Shown: piece by piece, positions 1 through 5,959 of the stretch
How the letters are laid out: every line of letters starts with the position of its first letter
How positions within the stretch are numbered: the first letter of the stretch is position 1
Origin: an uncultured Granulosicoccaceae bacterium
GTDB lineage: Bacteria; Pseudomonadota; Gammaproteobacteria; JABXHR01
Assembly: GCA_937921805.1 (NCBI GenBank)
Contig: CAKZUS010000313.1
Coordinates: 1-6,088 of the forward strand
Length of the DNA: 6,088 nucleotides
Reading direction: 5' to 3'
Made by a program: the position numbers and the translations under genes
The notes under the pieces: generated by a model
What the model was told of the DNA's origin: nothing
The model's database searches: none
Seen by the model: the letters and a program-made list of their open reading frames with translations, nothing else

Positions 1-14
1 GAGTGATAAGACTG

Positions 15-629
15 TCATCGTGAAAGCTCCCGACGTTCGAAAGCGCGCTGATAGGCCGGTCGCTCCCACAGGCGCTGTACATATTCATTCACTGGCCCGT
101 CTTGCGGCAGCACAAAGCCTTCTCGCTGCGCCCAGCCGGCGCAATGCCCAGCCACGATATCGGCGACAGACATGGACTCCCCGGCAACAAACGGCTGCTT
201 CTCAAGCAAGCGAGCGAGGTTTCCCCAGGCTTTGTCTAACTCATATTCACAGGCAGGTCGTAGCGACTCTACCACCCGCAGCGCCTCGGGCAAAACAAAT
301 CGGTGCTTGGCATGCTGCCATAACACTGCGTCAATCTCGTCGTTCACACCATGCAAAGCGGCATCTTGTTGTGCGCGCTCTATCGATCCAGCCGATGCAC
401 TCCACTGGTGTACATCGGCAAGATATTGGCAGATCGCCGCTGAGTCCGTGATGGTCTGATGGGGGTGTGCTTCGTCTATCAGCGCAGGGGCCTTACCGCT
501 GGGATTCACTGCCAGCATAGCGGGGCTACCAGGCTGTAATGGCTCTACACGAAAAGGCAGTTGTAGCTCTTCGAGCAGCCATACCACTCGGAAACTACGA
601 TTCAGAGGACTGCCAAAAAGAATGTACAC
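15..629 (-). CDS. Glutathione S-transferase-like protein
   Basis: A cytosolic GST-fold protein of about 204 residues that probably binds glutathione; the substrate cannot be told. The N-terminal thioredoxin-like domain begins YILFGSPLNRSFRVVWLLEE, with Ser7 and Ser12 as candidate glutathione-activating residues. NPSGKAPAL (42-50) carries the cis-proline, and TDSAAI (61-66) holds the Asp-Ser pair that usually contacts the gamma-glutamyl group. The all-helical C-terminal domain contains the N-capping motif SMSVAD (152-157) and ends near RPAYQRAFERR, typical of the family. The reading frame is open further upstream, but that part has no GST similarity and would run into uraH on the other strand. 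I therefore chose the GTG at 629, where the fold begins. No strong Shine-Dalgarno precedes it, so the exact start is uncertain. It diverges from uraH with a 56-bp gap; a role in purine breakdown is only a guess from position. Confidence 0.88.
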   Translation of the reverse strand: MYILFGSPLNRSFRVVWLLEELQLPFRVEPLQPGSPAMLAVNPSGKAPALIDEAHPHQTITDSAAICQYLADVHQWSASAGSIERAQQDAALHGVNDEIDAVLWQHAKHRFVLPEALRVVESLRPACEYELDKAWGNLARLLEKQPFVAGESMSVADIVAGHCAGWAQREGFVLPQDGPVNEYVQRLWERPAYQRAFERRELSR

Positions 630-685
630 GTGCGCCAAACTCAAAGTGATAGACGTGCAAGAATACCGCTTTTGGGAGAGAAAGT
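630..685. promoter_or_regulatory. Divergent intergenic gap between GST gene and uraH
   Basis: This 56-bp gap must carry control signals for at least one of the two divergent genes. The only clear element is a strong Shine-Dalgarno for uraH, GGGAGAG at 674-680, five bases before its ATG. I see no convincing -35/-10 pair on either strand. The promoters may lie partly inside the opposing coding region or depend on an activator. Confidence 0.4.
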
Positions 686-1030
686 ATGGCTTTAACCACC
701 CATGTCCTGGATACCGCAAACGGCTGCCCCGCTGCGGGAATGCGCGTCGATTTGCTTGATGACAAGGGAGAGTGTATTGGCTCCGCCACACTCAATAGTG
801 ACGGTCGCGTACAAGAAGGCCCCCTGCTCAGCGCTGAGGCGATGCGAGTCGGAAGTTTTTGTTTAAAATTTCACGTGGCGGAATATTTTCGCGCGCGTGG
901 TACCGAACTGACCGAACCGCCTTTTATTGATGTGGTCGCCCTCGATTTTGGAATCGCCGACACCAGCTCGCACTATCACGTGCCGCTGCTGGTGTCGCCG
1001 TATGGATATTCCACCTATCGAGGTAGCTAG
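686..1030 (+). CDS. uraH: 5-hydroxyisourate hydrolase (transthyretin-like)
   Basis: Hydrolyses 5-hydroxyisourate, the product of urate oxidation, to OHCU (2-oxo-4-hydroxy-4-carboxy-5-ureidoimidazoline) on the way to allantoin. It is expected to be a cytoplasmic homotetramer. The 114-residue length is normal for the bacterial enzyme. The N-terminal signature HVLDTANGCPA (6-16) and the C-terminal signature ending YRGS (111-114) are both intact. The family catalytic residues His6, Arg41 and His98 (in HYHVPLL) are present. There is no signal peptide, so this is not a periplasmic transthyretin-like protein. The ATG at 686 is fixed by GGGAGAG at 674-680 and by the family N-terminus. It diverges from the GST-like gene and converges on the outer-membrane barrel gene. 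No other urate-pathway genes (uricase, OHCU decarboxylase) lie in the window, so its partners must be elsewhere. Confidence 0.96.
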   Translation: MALTTHVLDTANGCPAAGMRVDLLDDKGECIGSATLNSDGRVQEGPLLSAEAMRVGSFCLKFHVAEYFRARGTELTEPPFIDVVALDFGIADTSSHYHVPLLVSPYGYSTYRGS

Positions 1031-1053
1031 ACGCGGTAGCCAGACGGGGCCGA

Positions 1054-2013
1054 CTAGAAAGTAAAGCCCACGCCGATGCTCAAGACAGGCCAAAAGCTAG
1101 GTAGATCGCTGAGTGTTTCATCGATATCAGCACGCAGTTGCGCGACTTCTGTATTTATCTCTGCTGAGGCAATGTTACAACTTGCGCTGTCGCCCACGCA
1201 GTTCGCACTAACGTCTGCATCAAGACCGCTGGCTAACAATATGCCGCCCTGGACATTAAAGACCCAGCGCTCGGCAAAGTAGTTTCGATATCCCATGCCA
1301 ACATAGGGCGCGACATTGCTGTCCCAAGTGATGTCCGTTCTGATGCGAACATCTTCGGTGATGCCGTTCAAGAAATTGGCGGCAGTATCTCTTTTGGGAT
1401 CTCCAGTGTCTGGATCCAGCTCGGCGTCCGGCGGGCTCCCATCAGTGGTCACAGCGTCCTCTGCCGCAGCACGCGTACTGTACTCGTAGAGTGTGCCAGC
1501 ATGGACGAGATAAAACTTCCCATCTGACCCGTACACCTCGTCTGGCTCAATGATATAGCTTCCACCATCGAAGTCCAAGGTGGTAGTACCCGTGTTGGTA
1601 TCCCCTGTCAGAGACACCGTAAGGCTGCTGTCACCGGGCACTGTCGCAATGGTCGTATTGCCCGTCGTCGTGGCATTGCCAGCAAGCGTTCGGCCCACAA
1701 ACTCCAGCGAATTGTTATTGAGCACCAAGCCGCCAGTTAAGAAGAACCCAGACCCTGGTGTGGGGTAATAATCGACGAAGCCCCCGAGGTGAGAGAGCTT
1801 GATACTCGCATTAGCAGACAGCGCATCCGAATCCACGGAGCCATCACCAGAAATCCCCGACCACGATCCCCTAAAGCTAGTCTGCTCGTCACGAGGCACG
1901 ACCACCTCAACATTCAGACCGTTAAAGCTTACTCCGGGAATCACAGCCCGTTGTGCCTGCGCTGTGCTGCCCAGGCCTAAGGCCATGACAGCTATCCATA
2001 GCTTGGTTTGCAT
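1054..2013 (-). CDS. Outer-membrane beta-barrel protein with large extracellular insert
   Basis: A predicted outer-membrane barrel of 319 residues. The Sec signal peptide is MQTKLWIAVMALGLGSTAQA with cleavage after AQA (residue 20). Amphipathic strands with aromatic belts follow: IKLSHLGGFVDYYP (71-84), FFLTGGLVLNNNSLEF (90-105), NVAPYVGMGYRNYF (233-246), RWVFNVQGGILL (249-260) and a last strand PVLSIGVGFTF ending in Phe, the usual barrel-assembly signal. The general pattern resembles a family of small barrel proteins known from Pseudomonas and Xanthomonas, recalled rather than searched. Residues about 108-225 form a Thr/Gly/Asp-rich insert likely to be a surface loop. Cys272 and Cys279 may form a disulfide in another loop. 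The ATG at 2013 is preferred over a TTG four codons upstream because GAGAG (2019-2023) sits five bases before it and the signal peptide begins there. It lies 82 bp after trpA with its own TATAAT box. The function is unknown. Confidence 0.85.
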   Translation of the reverse strand: MQTKLWIAVMALGLGSTAQAQRAVIPGVSFNGLNVEVVVPRDEQTSFRGSWSGISGDGSVDSDALSANASIKLSHLGGFVDYYPTPGSGFFLTGGLVLNNNSLEFVGRTLAGNATTTGNTTIATVPGDSSLTVSLTGDTNTGTTTLDFDGGSYIIEPDEVYGSDGKFYLVHAGTLYEYSTRAAAEDAVTTDGSPPDAELDPDTGDPKRDTAANFLNGITEDVRIRTDITWDSNVAPYVGMGYRNYFAERWVFNVQGGILLASGLDADVSANCVGDSASCNIASAEINTEVAQLRADIDETLSDLPSFWPVLSIGVGFTF

Positions 2014-2050
2014 TGATGCTCTCAAATAGTTACTTCAGAGACATAAATGT

Positions 2051-2056
2051 ATTATA
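2051..2056 (-). promoter_or_regulatory. TATAAT -10 box before the barrel gene
   Basis: A perfect TATAAT on the minus strand, about 38 bases upstream of the barrel gene ATG, would give a leader of roughly 30 nt. No good -35 box lies at 15-18 bp spacing; TTGAGC occurs but only 13 bp away. If real, the promoter is probably activator-dependent or weak. The inverted repeat at 2053-2092 overlaps it. Confidence 0.4.
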
Positions 2057-2092
2057 AATGACTCACTTTGCTCAATTAGCGAGTCATTTATA
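2053..2092. repeat. Inverted repeat with perfect 12-bp arms between trpA and barrel gene
   Basis: Arms TATAAATGACTC (2053-2064) and GAGTCATTTATA (2081-2092) are exact reverse complements around a 16-base centre. The repeat lies 3 bp past the trpA stop codon and overlaps the TATAAT box of the barrel gene. No T-run follows on the minus strand, so it is not a classical intrinsic terminator. It could be an operator dyad, a transcript-end stabilising or processing hairpin, or both. Confidence 0.75.
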
Positions 2093-2095
2093 TGC

Positions 2096-2881
2096 CTACC
2101 TCGCATTTAATCCCTCAATAAAGGCGCTCACAGCTCCGACCCCGCGCTGTTCCATCACGCGAATCGTCTCAGAACCCACGACGGCGATATCAACACGCCC
2201 GCGCAGAAAATCCATATCTTCTTTGCTTTTCACACCAAAGCCCAACGCCAGTGGCAGATCGGTACTCTCTCGACAGCGAGCAAGATACGCATCCAAGTCG
2301 CTAGAGAACGCCGTGTCTTTGCCGGTGACGCCTTTACGCGCAACACAATACACCAAGCCATCGCTGTGCTGCGCCAGCTCACGAAGGCGTTCAGGGCTGC
2401 TACTAGGAGTAAAGATGTGCACCGGGGCCAGGCCTTGGGTTTTCATCGCGCTGAGATACTCCCCTCCCTCCTCTGGGGGCAAGTCGGGAATAATCGCGCC
2501 CTGAATGCCGACCTCTGCCATGGTGCGGACAAACTGCTCGACACCTGTAGCGAATAAGATGTTGTAGTACGTCATAAAGAGAAACGGAATATCAAACTCC
2601 GCGCTCACTCGCTCGGCAAAGCGCATGCACTGCTCTGTCGTTGCACCCGCTGCCAGTGCCTGGGCATTGGCCCGCAATATCACCGGACCATCGGCCATGG
2701 GTTCCGAGAAAGGAATTTGCAGCTCCATCAGATCGACCCCGTCTTTGACCATCGACTCGACTACGCACAAAGAATCGTCAAAATTGGGATAGCCCAAAAC
2801 AATATGGGTCATCAGCAACAGTTCTTTTTGTTCGCGCCGCGCGCGTAGCGTTTCGCGCAATTGCTCTGCGGGACTAGGCAT
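2096..2881 (-). CDS. trpA: Tryptophan synthase alpha subunit
   Basis: Cleaves indole-3-glycerol phosphate to indole and glyceraldehyde 3-phosphate and channels indole to TrpB. It is a 261-residue TIM barrel, close to the usual length. The catalytic residues are present: Glu53 (in LMELQIPFSE) and Asp64 (in MADGP), matching Salmonella Glu49 and Asp60. Tyr178, the loop-6 segment RKGVTG with Thr186, and the phosphate-binding GFGV (214-217) and GSE (236-238) are also kept. One oddity is Glu60, where most family members have Asp (PFSDP; Salmonella Asp56, which contacts TrpB Lys167). The preceding Gly is Gln54. The start at 2881 is set by GGAG (2888-2891) six bases upstream and by the family N-terminus; a longer open frame exists but lies inside trpB. 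It overlaps trpB by 8 bp, which suggests translational coupling. Confidence 0.96.
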   Translation of the reverse strand: MPSPAEQLRETLRARREQKELLLMTHIVLGYPNFDDSLCVVESMVKDGVDLMELQIPFSEPMADGPVILRANAQALAAGATTEQCMRFAERVSAEFDIPFLFMTYYNILFATGVEQFVRTMAEVGIQGAIIPDLPPEEGGEYLSAMKTQGLAPVHIFTPSSSPERLRELAQHSDGLVYCVARKGVTGKDTAFSSDLDAYLARCRESTDLPLALGFGVKSKEDMDFLRGRVDIAVVGSETIRVMEQRGVGAVSAFIEGLNAR

Positions 2882-4142
2882 GGTCGTCTCCAGTGTTGTC
2901 GATGCTGTTGTCAGCACGGCGATACTCCTCGGCTTTATTGATGATGAACTGCTTCCACTTCGGGTCATCAATAGCGTCCGCAACAGTGAAAATATCTTTG
3001 TCAGCGCGCCCTGATTGGTTGATCAATATCACATCAGTACTCGCCATCGACGGCGCTTCCTTGAAAGCCTGCACAAAGGCGTGCGAGCTCTCCAGAGCGG
3101 GAATCAGCCCTTCTTTGCGCACGGTTAATCGCATCGCCTCGACGACTTCATCGTCGGTGGCCGCTTCAAAGCGCGCCGCACCGCGCTCGTGGAGATCAGC
3201 CAAAATAGGTGACACACCAACGTAGTCCAGACCTGCCGACACGCTATGAGTGTCTTGCATTTGCCCATCTCCATTTTGCAGAAAATAGGTCTTATAGCCT
3301 TGCGCCACCCCTATTTTGGCGTCGTCGTATGCCAGTCGTGCGGCATGGTGCCCCATGCCTCGACCTCGGCCGCCGGCTTCAACCCCGACCAACTCGACCT
3401 CTTTATCATCGAGAAAGCCGCTGAAAATCCCCATCGCGTTCGAGCCGCCTCCCACACAGGCATACACCCGCTCGGGTAATTTACCGACGCGCTCTAGCAT
3501 TTGCTGGCGAGCCTCTTTGCCGATGATGGACTGCAGCCAACACACCATTTCTGGGAACGGATACGGGCCGCAAGCCGTGCCCAACACGTAATGGGTGTCA
3601 TCCATATTAGTTACCCAGTCCCGAAAAGCTTCGTTGATGGCATCTTTGAGCGTCGCGCTGCCATCTTCTACCGCTATGACTTCGGCTCCCATTTGCTCCA
3701 TCCAGAAGACGTTCGGTCGCTGACGTGCGACATCTACAGCCCCCATATAAATGGTGCAATCGAAACCGAACTTGGCCGCCATCGTCGCCGTCGCGACCCC
3801 GTGCTGCCCTGCGCCCGTCTCAGCGATCACACGGCGCTTGCCCATCCGGCGCGTAATCAGGCCTTGTCCCATGACATTATTGGCTTTATGCGCTCCAGTG
3901 TGATTGAGGTCTTCGCGCTTGATATAGATCTGGGCGCCGCCAAAGTGCTCGGTCAAATTTTGCGCAAAGGTGATCGGCGTCGCCCGACACGAGTACGTCG
4001 ACATCAGGGTTTCGTAATCCTGCCAGAACTGCGGGTCGTCCTTGGCTTGCAGATAAGCCGCTTCGAGTTGGTTAAAAGTCGGCACCAATATCTCTGGGAT
4101 AAAAGCACCGCCAAACTGATTAAAATAACCGCTATGTTGCAT
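2874..4142 (-). CDS. trpB: Tryptophan synthase beta subunit
   Basis: PLP enzyme that condenses indole with serine to make tryptophan, working as a TrpA-TrpB heterotetramer in the cytoplasm. It has 422 residues, longer than the 397 of the E. coli protein, mainly through a C-terminal tail after about residue 392. Lys86 in GAHKANN binds PLP. Glu108 in AETGAGQHG is the catalytic acid-base residue. GGGSNA (231-236) grips the PLP phosphate, Ser377 faces the PLP ring nitrogen, and Lys166 (Salmonella Lys167) and Asp306 are present. Unusual changes are GRADKD for GRGDKD (378-383), SAGLDYVGVSP for SAGLDYPGVGP, HKANN for HKTNQ, and SCRATP for GRPTP. The ATG is fixed by AGGAG (4149-4153). It lies 9 bp after the gntR stop codon and overlaps trpA, so the three genes are very likely one operon. 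Confidence 0.97.
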   Translation of the reverse strand: MQHSGYFNQFGGAFIPEILVPTFNQLEAAYLQAKDDPQFWQDYETLMSTYSCRATPITFAQNLTEHFGGAQIYIKREDLNHTGAHKANNVMGQGLITRRMGKRRVIAETGAGQHGVATATMAAKFGFDCTIYMGAVDVARQRPNVFWMEQMGAEVIAVEDGSATLKDAINEAFRDWVTNMDDTHYVLGTACGPYPFPEMVCWLQSIIGKEARQQMLERVGKLPERVYACVGGGSNAMGIFSGFLDDKEVELVGVEAGGRGRGMGHHAARLAYDDAKIGVAQGYKTYFLQNGDGQMQDTHSVSAGLDYVGVSPILADLHERGAARFEAATDDEVVEAMRLTVRKEGLIPALESSHAFVQAFKEAPSMASTDVILINQSGRADKDIFTVADAIDDPKWKQFIINKAEEYRRADNSIDNTGDDHA

Positions 4143-4148
4143 AGCTCG

Positions 4149-4153
4149 CTCCT
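4149..4153 (-). promoter_or_regulatory. trpB ribosome-binding site overlapping gntR stop
   Basis: AGGAG on the minus strand, six bases before the trpB ATG, overlaps the TAG stop codon of the upstream regulator gene. This strong site fixes the trpB start and links its translation to termination on the regulator gene. Confidence 0.85.
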
Positions 4154-4844
4154 AAGGACGCGTGGTGGTAATGGTTTGGGTAAATTGAAATGTCTCGGTT
4201 CGGCACAGCAACACGGCATGCACCTTGTCCAGATGCTCCCCAAAGTGCAGCCGACGATGCACGCTCAGCAGCGGTCCAGCACCCATCAGCGGGTCCGAAT
4301 CAACGATGGCAAAACGCTGTTCGGCCCGATCAGGCTCTCGGTGATAGACCTCACGCACCAAACGCGACAGCGATTGTCCAGCCAACTCATGCTGCTCAAG
4401 TCGGGGAAAAAACGTGGCATCAAGCCAAATATCTTCCAGCAACAGCACTTCGTCCTGCACGGAGTATTTGCGCTGTAGCGCATAGGCGGTGCCGATGGGC
4501 GTGTTATGACGTAAAGTCGGGGGGCTGAGTAATTCGCAGCGGGCCTCTACCGCGCGCAGCGCTTCGCTCGTGCCAACAAGCGAGAACAAATCCACGCGCT
4601 CGGTCGTTGGCAGCACAAAAGTGCCTGCGCCGCGTCGACGTTGCAGCACGCCCTCGCGCACCAGCATATCCGTGGCTTGGCGCACGGTGGGGCGACCCAC
4701 TGTATGGCGCTGCGCTAGGCTATGCTCAGACTCAATCCGATCTCCGACTGCATGTTGGCCTTCGGAGATTTCTCTGCGCAATAAGTCAGCAAGCTGTCGA
4801 TACAACGGTACTGGGGAGTCGAAGTTTAGTGCAGACTTGTCCAT
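4152..4844 (-). CDS. GntR/UTRA-family transcriptional regulator
   Basis: A 230-residue ligand-responsive repressor or activator. The N-terminal winged helix-turn-helix of the GntR family spans about 11-78, with VPLYRQLADLLRREI, GDRIESEHSLAQRHTVGRPT, VRQATDMLVREGVL and the wing RRRGAGTFV all typical. A linker leads to a UTRA effector-binding domain (about 95-222), recognisable by LLLEDIWLDATFFPRL and the closing strands around VHAVLLCRTETFQF. HutC-type UTRA proteins bind small metabolites. As the first gene of a unit with trpB and trpA, its effector may be tryptophan, indole or a precursor; that is inference. The ATG at 4844 starts just before the wHTH, and the next in-frame Met is residue 60. 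The likely promoter places transcription start on this ATG. A palindromic operator candidate covers the promoter, so autoregulation is likely. Confidence 0.93.
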   Translation of the reverse strand: MDKSALNFDSPVPLYRQLADLLRREISEGQHAVGDRIESEHSLAQRHTVGRPTVRQATDMLVREGVLQRRRGAGTFVLPTTERVDLFSLVGTSEALRAVEARCELLSPPTLRHNTPIGTAYALQRKYSVQDEVLLLEDIWLDATFFPRLEQHELAGQSLSRLVREVYHREPDRAEQRFAIVDSDPLMGAGPLLSVHRRLHFGEHLDKVHAVLLCRTETFQFTQTITTTRP

Positions 4845-4850
4845 AACCTG

Positions 4851-4878
4851 ATCATACTAAAATCAGACAAGTTGTCAA
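4851..4878 (-). promoter_or_regulatory. Sigma70-type promoter of gntR-trpBA
   Basis: On the minus strand TTGACA (4873-4878) and TATGAT (4851-4856) are separated by 16 bp. The -35 box is perfect and the -10 box matches at 5 of 6 positions. A six-base discriminator would place transcription start at about 4844, the first base of the gntR start codon. No other comparable promoter is visible in the 100 bp between the LysR gene and gntR. Confidence 0.75.
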
Positions 4879-4884
4879 GACAAC
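4866..4884. promoter_or_regulatory. Candidate GntR operator, overlapping palindromes
   Basis: GTTGTC-AA-GACAAC (4871-4884) is a perfect dyad with 6-bp arms. Its core GTCAAGAC fits the HutC-type GntR pattern GTMTAKAC except for one central base. A second dyad, GACAA-G-TTGTC (4866-4876), shares the middle half-site, giving three alternating half-sites. The element covers the -35 box of the gntR promoter, as expected for self-repression. The link to the adjacent regulator is inferred from position and motif type. Confidence 0.68.
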
Positions 4885-4927
4885 ATGACTTGCCCATATC
4901 TATGCCACATTCTCTATTGCTCACCAC

Positions 4928-4939
4928 GACGAATTCGTC
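4928..4939. repeat. 12-bp palindrome just after the LysR gene
   Basis: GACGAATTCGTC is a perfect palindrome five bases beyond the LysR stop codon. As RNA it would form only a four-pair stem with no T-run, so it is not a convincing terminator. It could be a protein-binding site or chance. The bases between it and the gntR operator (4885-4927) show nothing recognisable. Confidence 0.35.
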
Positions 4940-4944
4940 TGCGC

Positions 4945-5895
4945 CTAGTCTGTCTCTTTTCCACCTACGATTACAGCGTTGTTTTCTCCTCGAAAATGCC
5001 GAGTCAAAAACTCAATAAATAGCGAAGTCTTCGCAGTAACGTACTTGGTTTGAGGGTGTTGAATGTAGGCAAACCCGCGGTAAGCAGCGCCCAGATTCCA
5101 ATCCTTTAGTAACTGCACCACGCGACCATCATCAATCGCCGCTTGCGCAGTAAAATCCGGAAAGGCTGCAATGCCATCGCCTCTCATGACACTATCGAGA
5201 CGTGCCTCAGTGTGATTCACGCTATATCGACCGCTGCCTAAAACTTGCACATGCTCATCGCCTTGGCTAAACAGCCAGCGGTTGTCTTCGCTTAACTCGC
5301 CCAGAGTGATGCACTGGTGCTTTAAAAGATCATCTGGGTGCAGCGGCGTTCCATGGGCGTCGAGATAGGCCTGCGAAGCACACAAACACTGTTTGACTTC
5401 CAGCAGTTGGTGAGAGACGTACCCAGCGCGCGGCTGGTCAGTGATGGTGATGATCAGATCCAACTGATCACTCACCCAGTCAACAAGCCTGTCTGTGATG
5501 ATGAGCTGAACGTTGACTAAAGGATAAAGCTTGAGAAAATCGCTCATCAAAGGGTGAATCACTTGCTTACCAAACGCTTTAGGGGCGCTCACTCTCAGCA
5601 CTCCGTGTGGCGTAGAGCGCGACATCTGAGCCAGATCTACGACTTCTGTCGCCGAATCGATCATCCGTCGGCAGGCCGCATAGGCCTCAATGCCAAACTC
5701 CGTAAGGCACAAGCGCCGAGTGGTGCGCTCCAGCAGTTTGTTCGACAGCGCATCCTCCAAACGAGAGACCTGTCGACTCAGGGCAGAGGGCGTCATCCCC
5801 AAAACTCTGGCCGCCGCCGCAAAGCTACCGTGATCGGCGACTTGAACAAATACCGACATATCGGCAAGCAGTGTGTTGATCTTTCTAGTGCGCAT
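4945..5895 (-). CDS. LysR-type transcriptional regulator
   Basis: A 316-residue LysR-family DNA-binding protein of normal length, expected to act as a tetramer in the cytoplasm. The N-terminal helix-turn-helix is GSFAAAARVLGMTPSALSRQ (23-42), followed by the linker helix and LLERTTRRLCLTEFG (54-68). The effector-binding domain starts near HGVLRVSAPKAFG (97-109) and continues through LDLIITITDQP (145-155) to about residue 300. This resembles the large CrgA/DhcR-like group, whose effectors vary, so no target can be named. The ATG at 5895 fits the family N-terminus but has no clear Shine-Dalgarno; Met13 would still keep the helix-turn-helix. It is not divergent from trpBA as TrpI is in pseudomonads. 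It faces a possible divergent gene at the right edge and has three inverted repeats upstream. Confidence 0.93.
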   Translation of the reverse strand: MRTRKINTLLADMSVFVQVADHGSFAAAARVLGMTPSALSRQVSRLEDALSNKLLERTTRRLCLTEFGIEAYAACRRMIDSATEVVDLAQMSRSTPHGVLRVSAPKAFGKQVIHPLMSDFLKLYPLVNVQLIITDRLVDWVSDQLDLIITITDQPRAGYVSHQLLEVKQCLCASQAYLDAHGTPLHPDDLLKHQCITLGELSEDNRWLFSQGDEHVQVLGSGRYSVNHTEARLDSVMRGDGIAAFPDFTAQAAIDDGRVVQLLKDWNLGAAYRGFAYIQHPQTKYVTAKTSLFIEFLTRHFRGENNAVIVGGKETD

Positions 5896-5898
5896 TAG

Positions 5899-5913
5899 GA
5901 ACGAGTCTCGTTC
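5899..5913. repeat. Inverted repeat immediately upstream of LysR ATG
   Basis: GAACGAG-T-CTCGTTC is a perfect dyad with 7-bp arms, three bases before the LysR start codon and where its ribosome-binding site should be. It may be an autoregulatory operator or a translation-limiting hairpin. Confidence 0.55.
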
Positions 5914-5923
5914 GAATTATGTC

Positions 5924-5939
5924 TATTCACTTATGAATA
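5924..5939. promoter_or_regulatory. Candidate LysR-type binding dyad
   Basis: TATTCA-CTTA-TGAATA is a 16-bp dyad with perfect 6-bp arms, 29-44 bp upstream of the LysR ATG and over the -35 region of the plus-strand promoter candidate. AT-rich dyads between a LysR gene and its divergent target are common operator sites. The spacing is not an exact symmetric T-N11-A, so the assignment rests on position and symmetry. Confidence 0.45.
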
Positions 5940-5954
5940 AAGTATCAATACAAT
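5926..5954 (+). promoter_or_regulatory. Possible plus-strand sigma70 promoter
   Basis: TTCACT (5926-5931) and TACAAT (5949-5954) are separated by 17 bp. The -35 match is 4 of 6 and the -10 match 5 of 6. The predicted start, around 5961, coincides with the first bases of the large stem-loop. It would drive a transcript divergent from the LysR gene. Confidence 0.4.
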
Positions 5955-5959
5955 GGAAT

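Noticed and set aside
630..791. N-terminal extension of the GST-like frame up to 791
   Set aside because: The added residues do not resemble any part of the GST fold and would overlap the start of uraH on the other strand.
1031..1053. Bidirectional terminator between uraH and the barrel gene
   Set aside because: Only a four-base inverted match and a repeated GGTAGC are present, with no stable stem or T-run on either strand.
2457..2482. Pyrimidine-rich run CTCCCCTCCCTCCTC followed by a G-run inside trpA
   Set aside because: Explained by codons for the Pro-Pro-Glu-Glu-Gly-Gly segment of TrpA.
2058..2504. A 148-codon plus-strand open frame opposite trpA
   Set aside because: Antisense to conserved trpA sequence, no family features and no ribosome-binding site.
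2882..2983. A longer trpA frame starting at 2983
   Set aside because: The extension lies wholly inside trpB and is Ser-rich with no TrpA similarity; the ATG at 2881 has a Shine-Dalgarno and the family N-terminus.
3501..4478. A 325-codon open frame on the plus strand opposite trpB and the start of the trpB/gntR junction
   Set aside because: It lies antisense to two well-supported genes, its product is rich in His, Arg and Gln with no recognisable domain, and it crosses their boundary. It is a codon-bias shadow.
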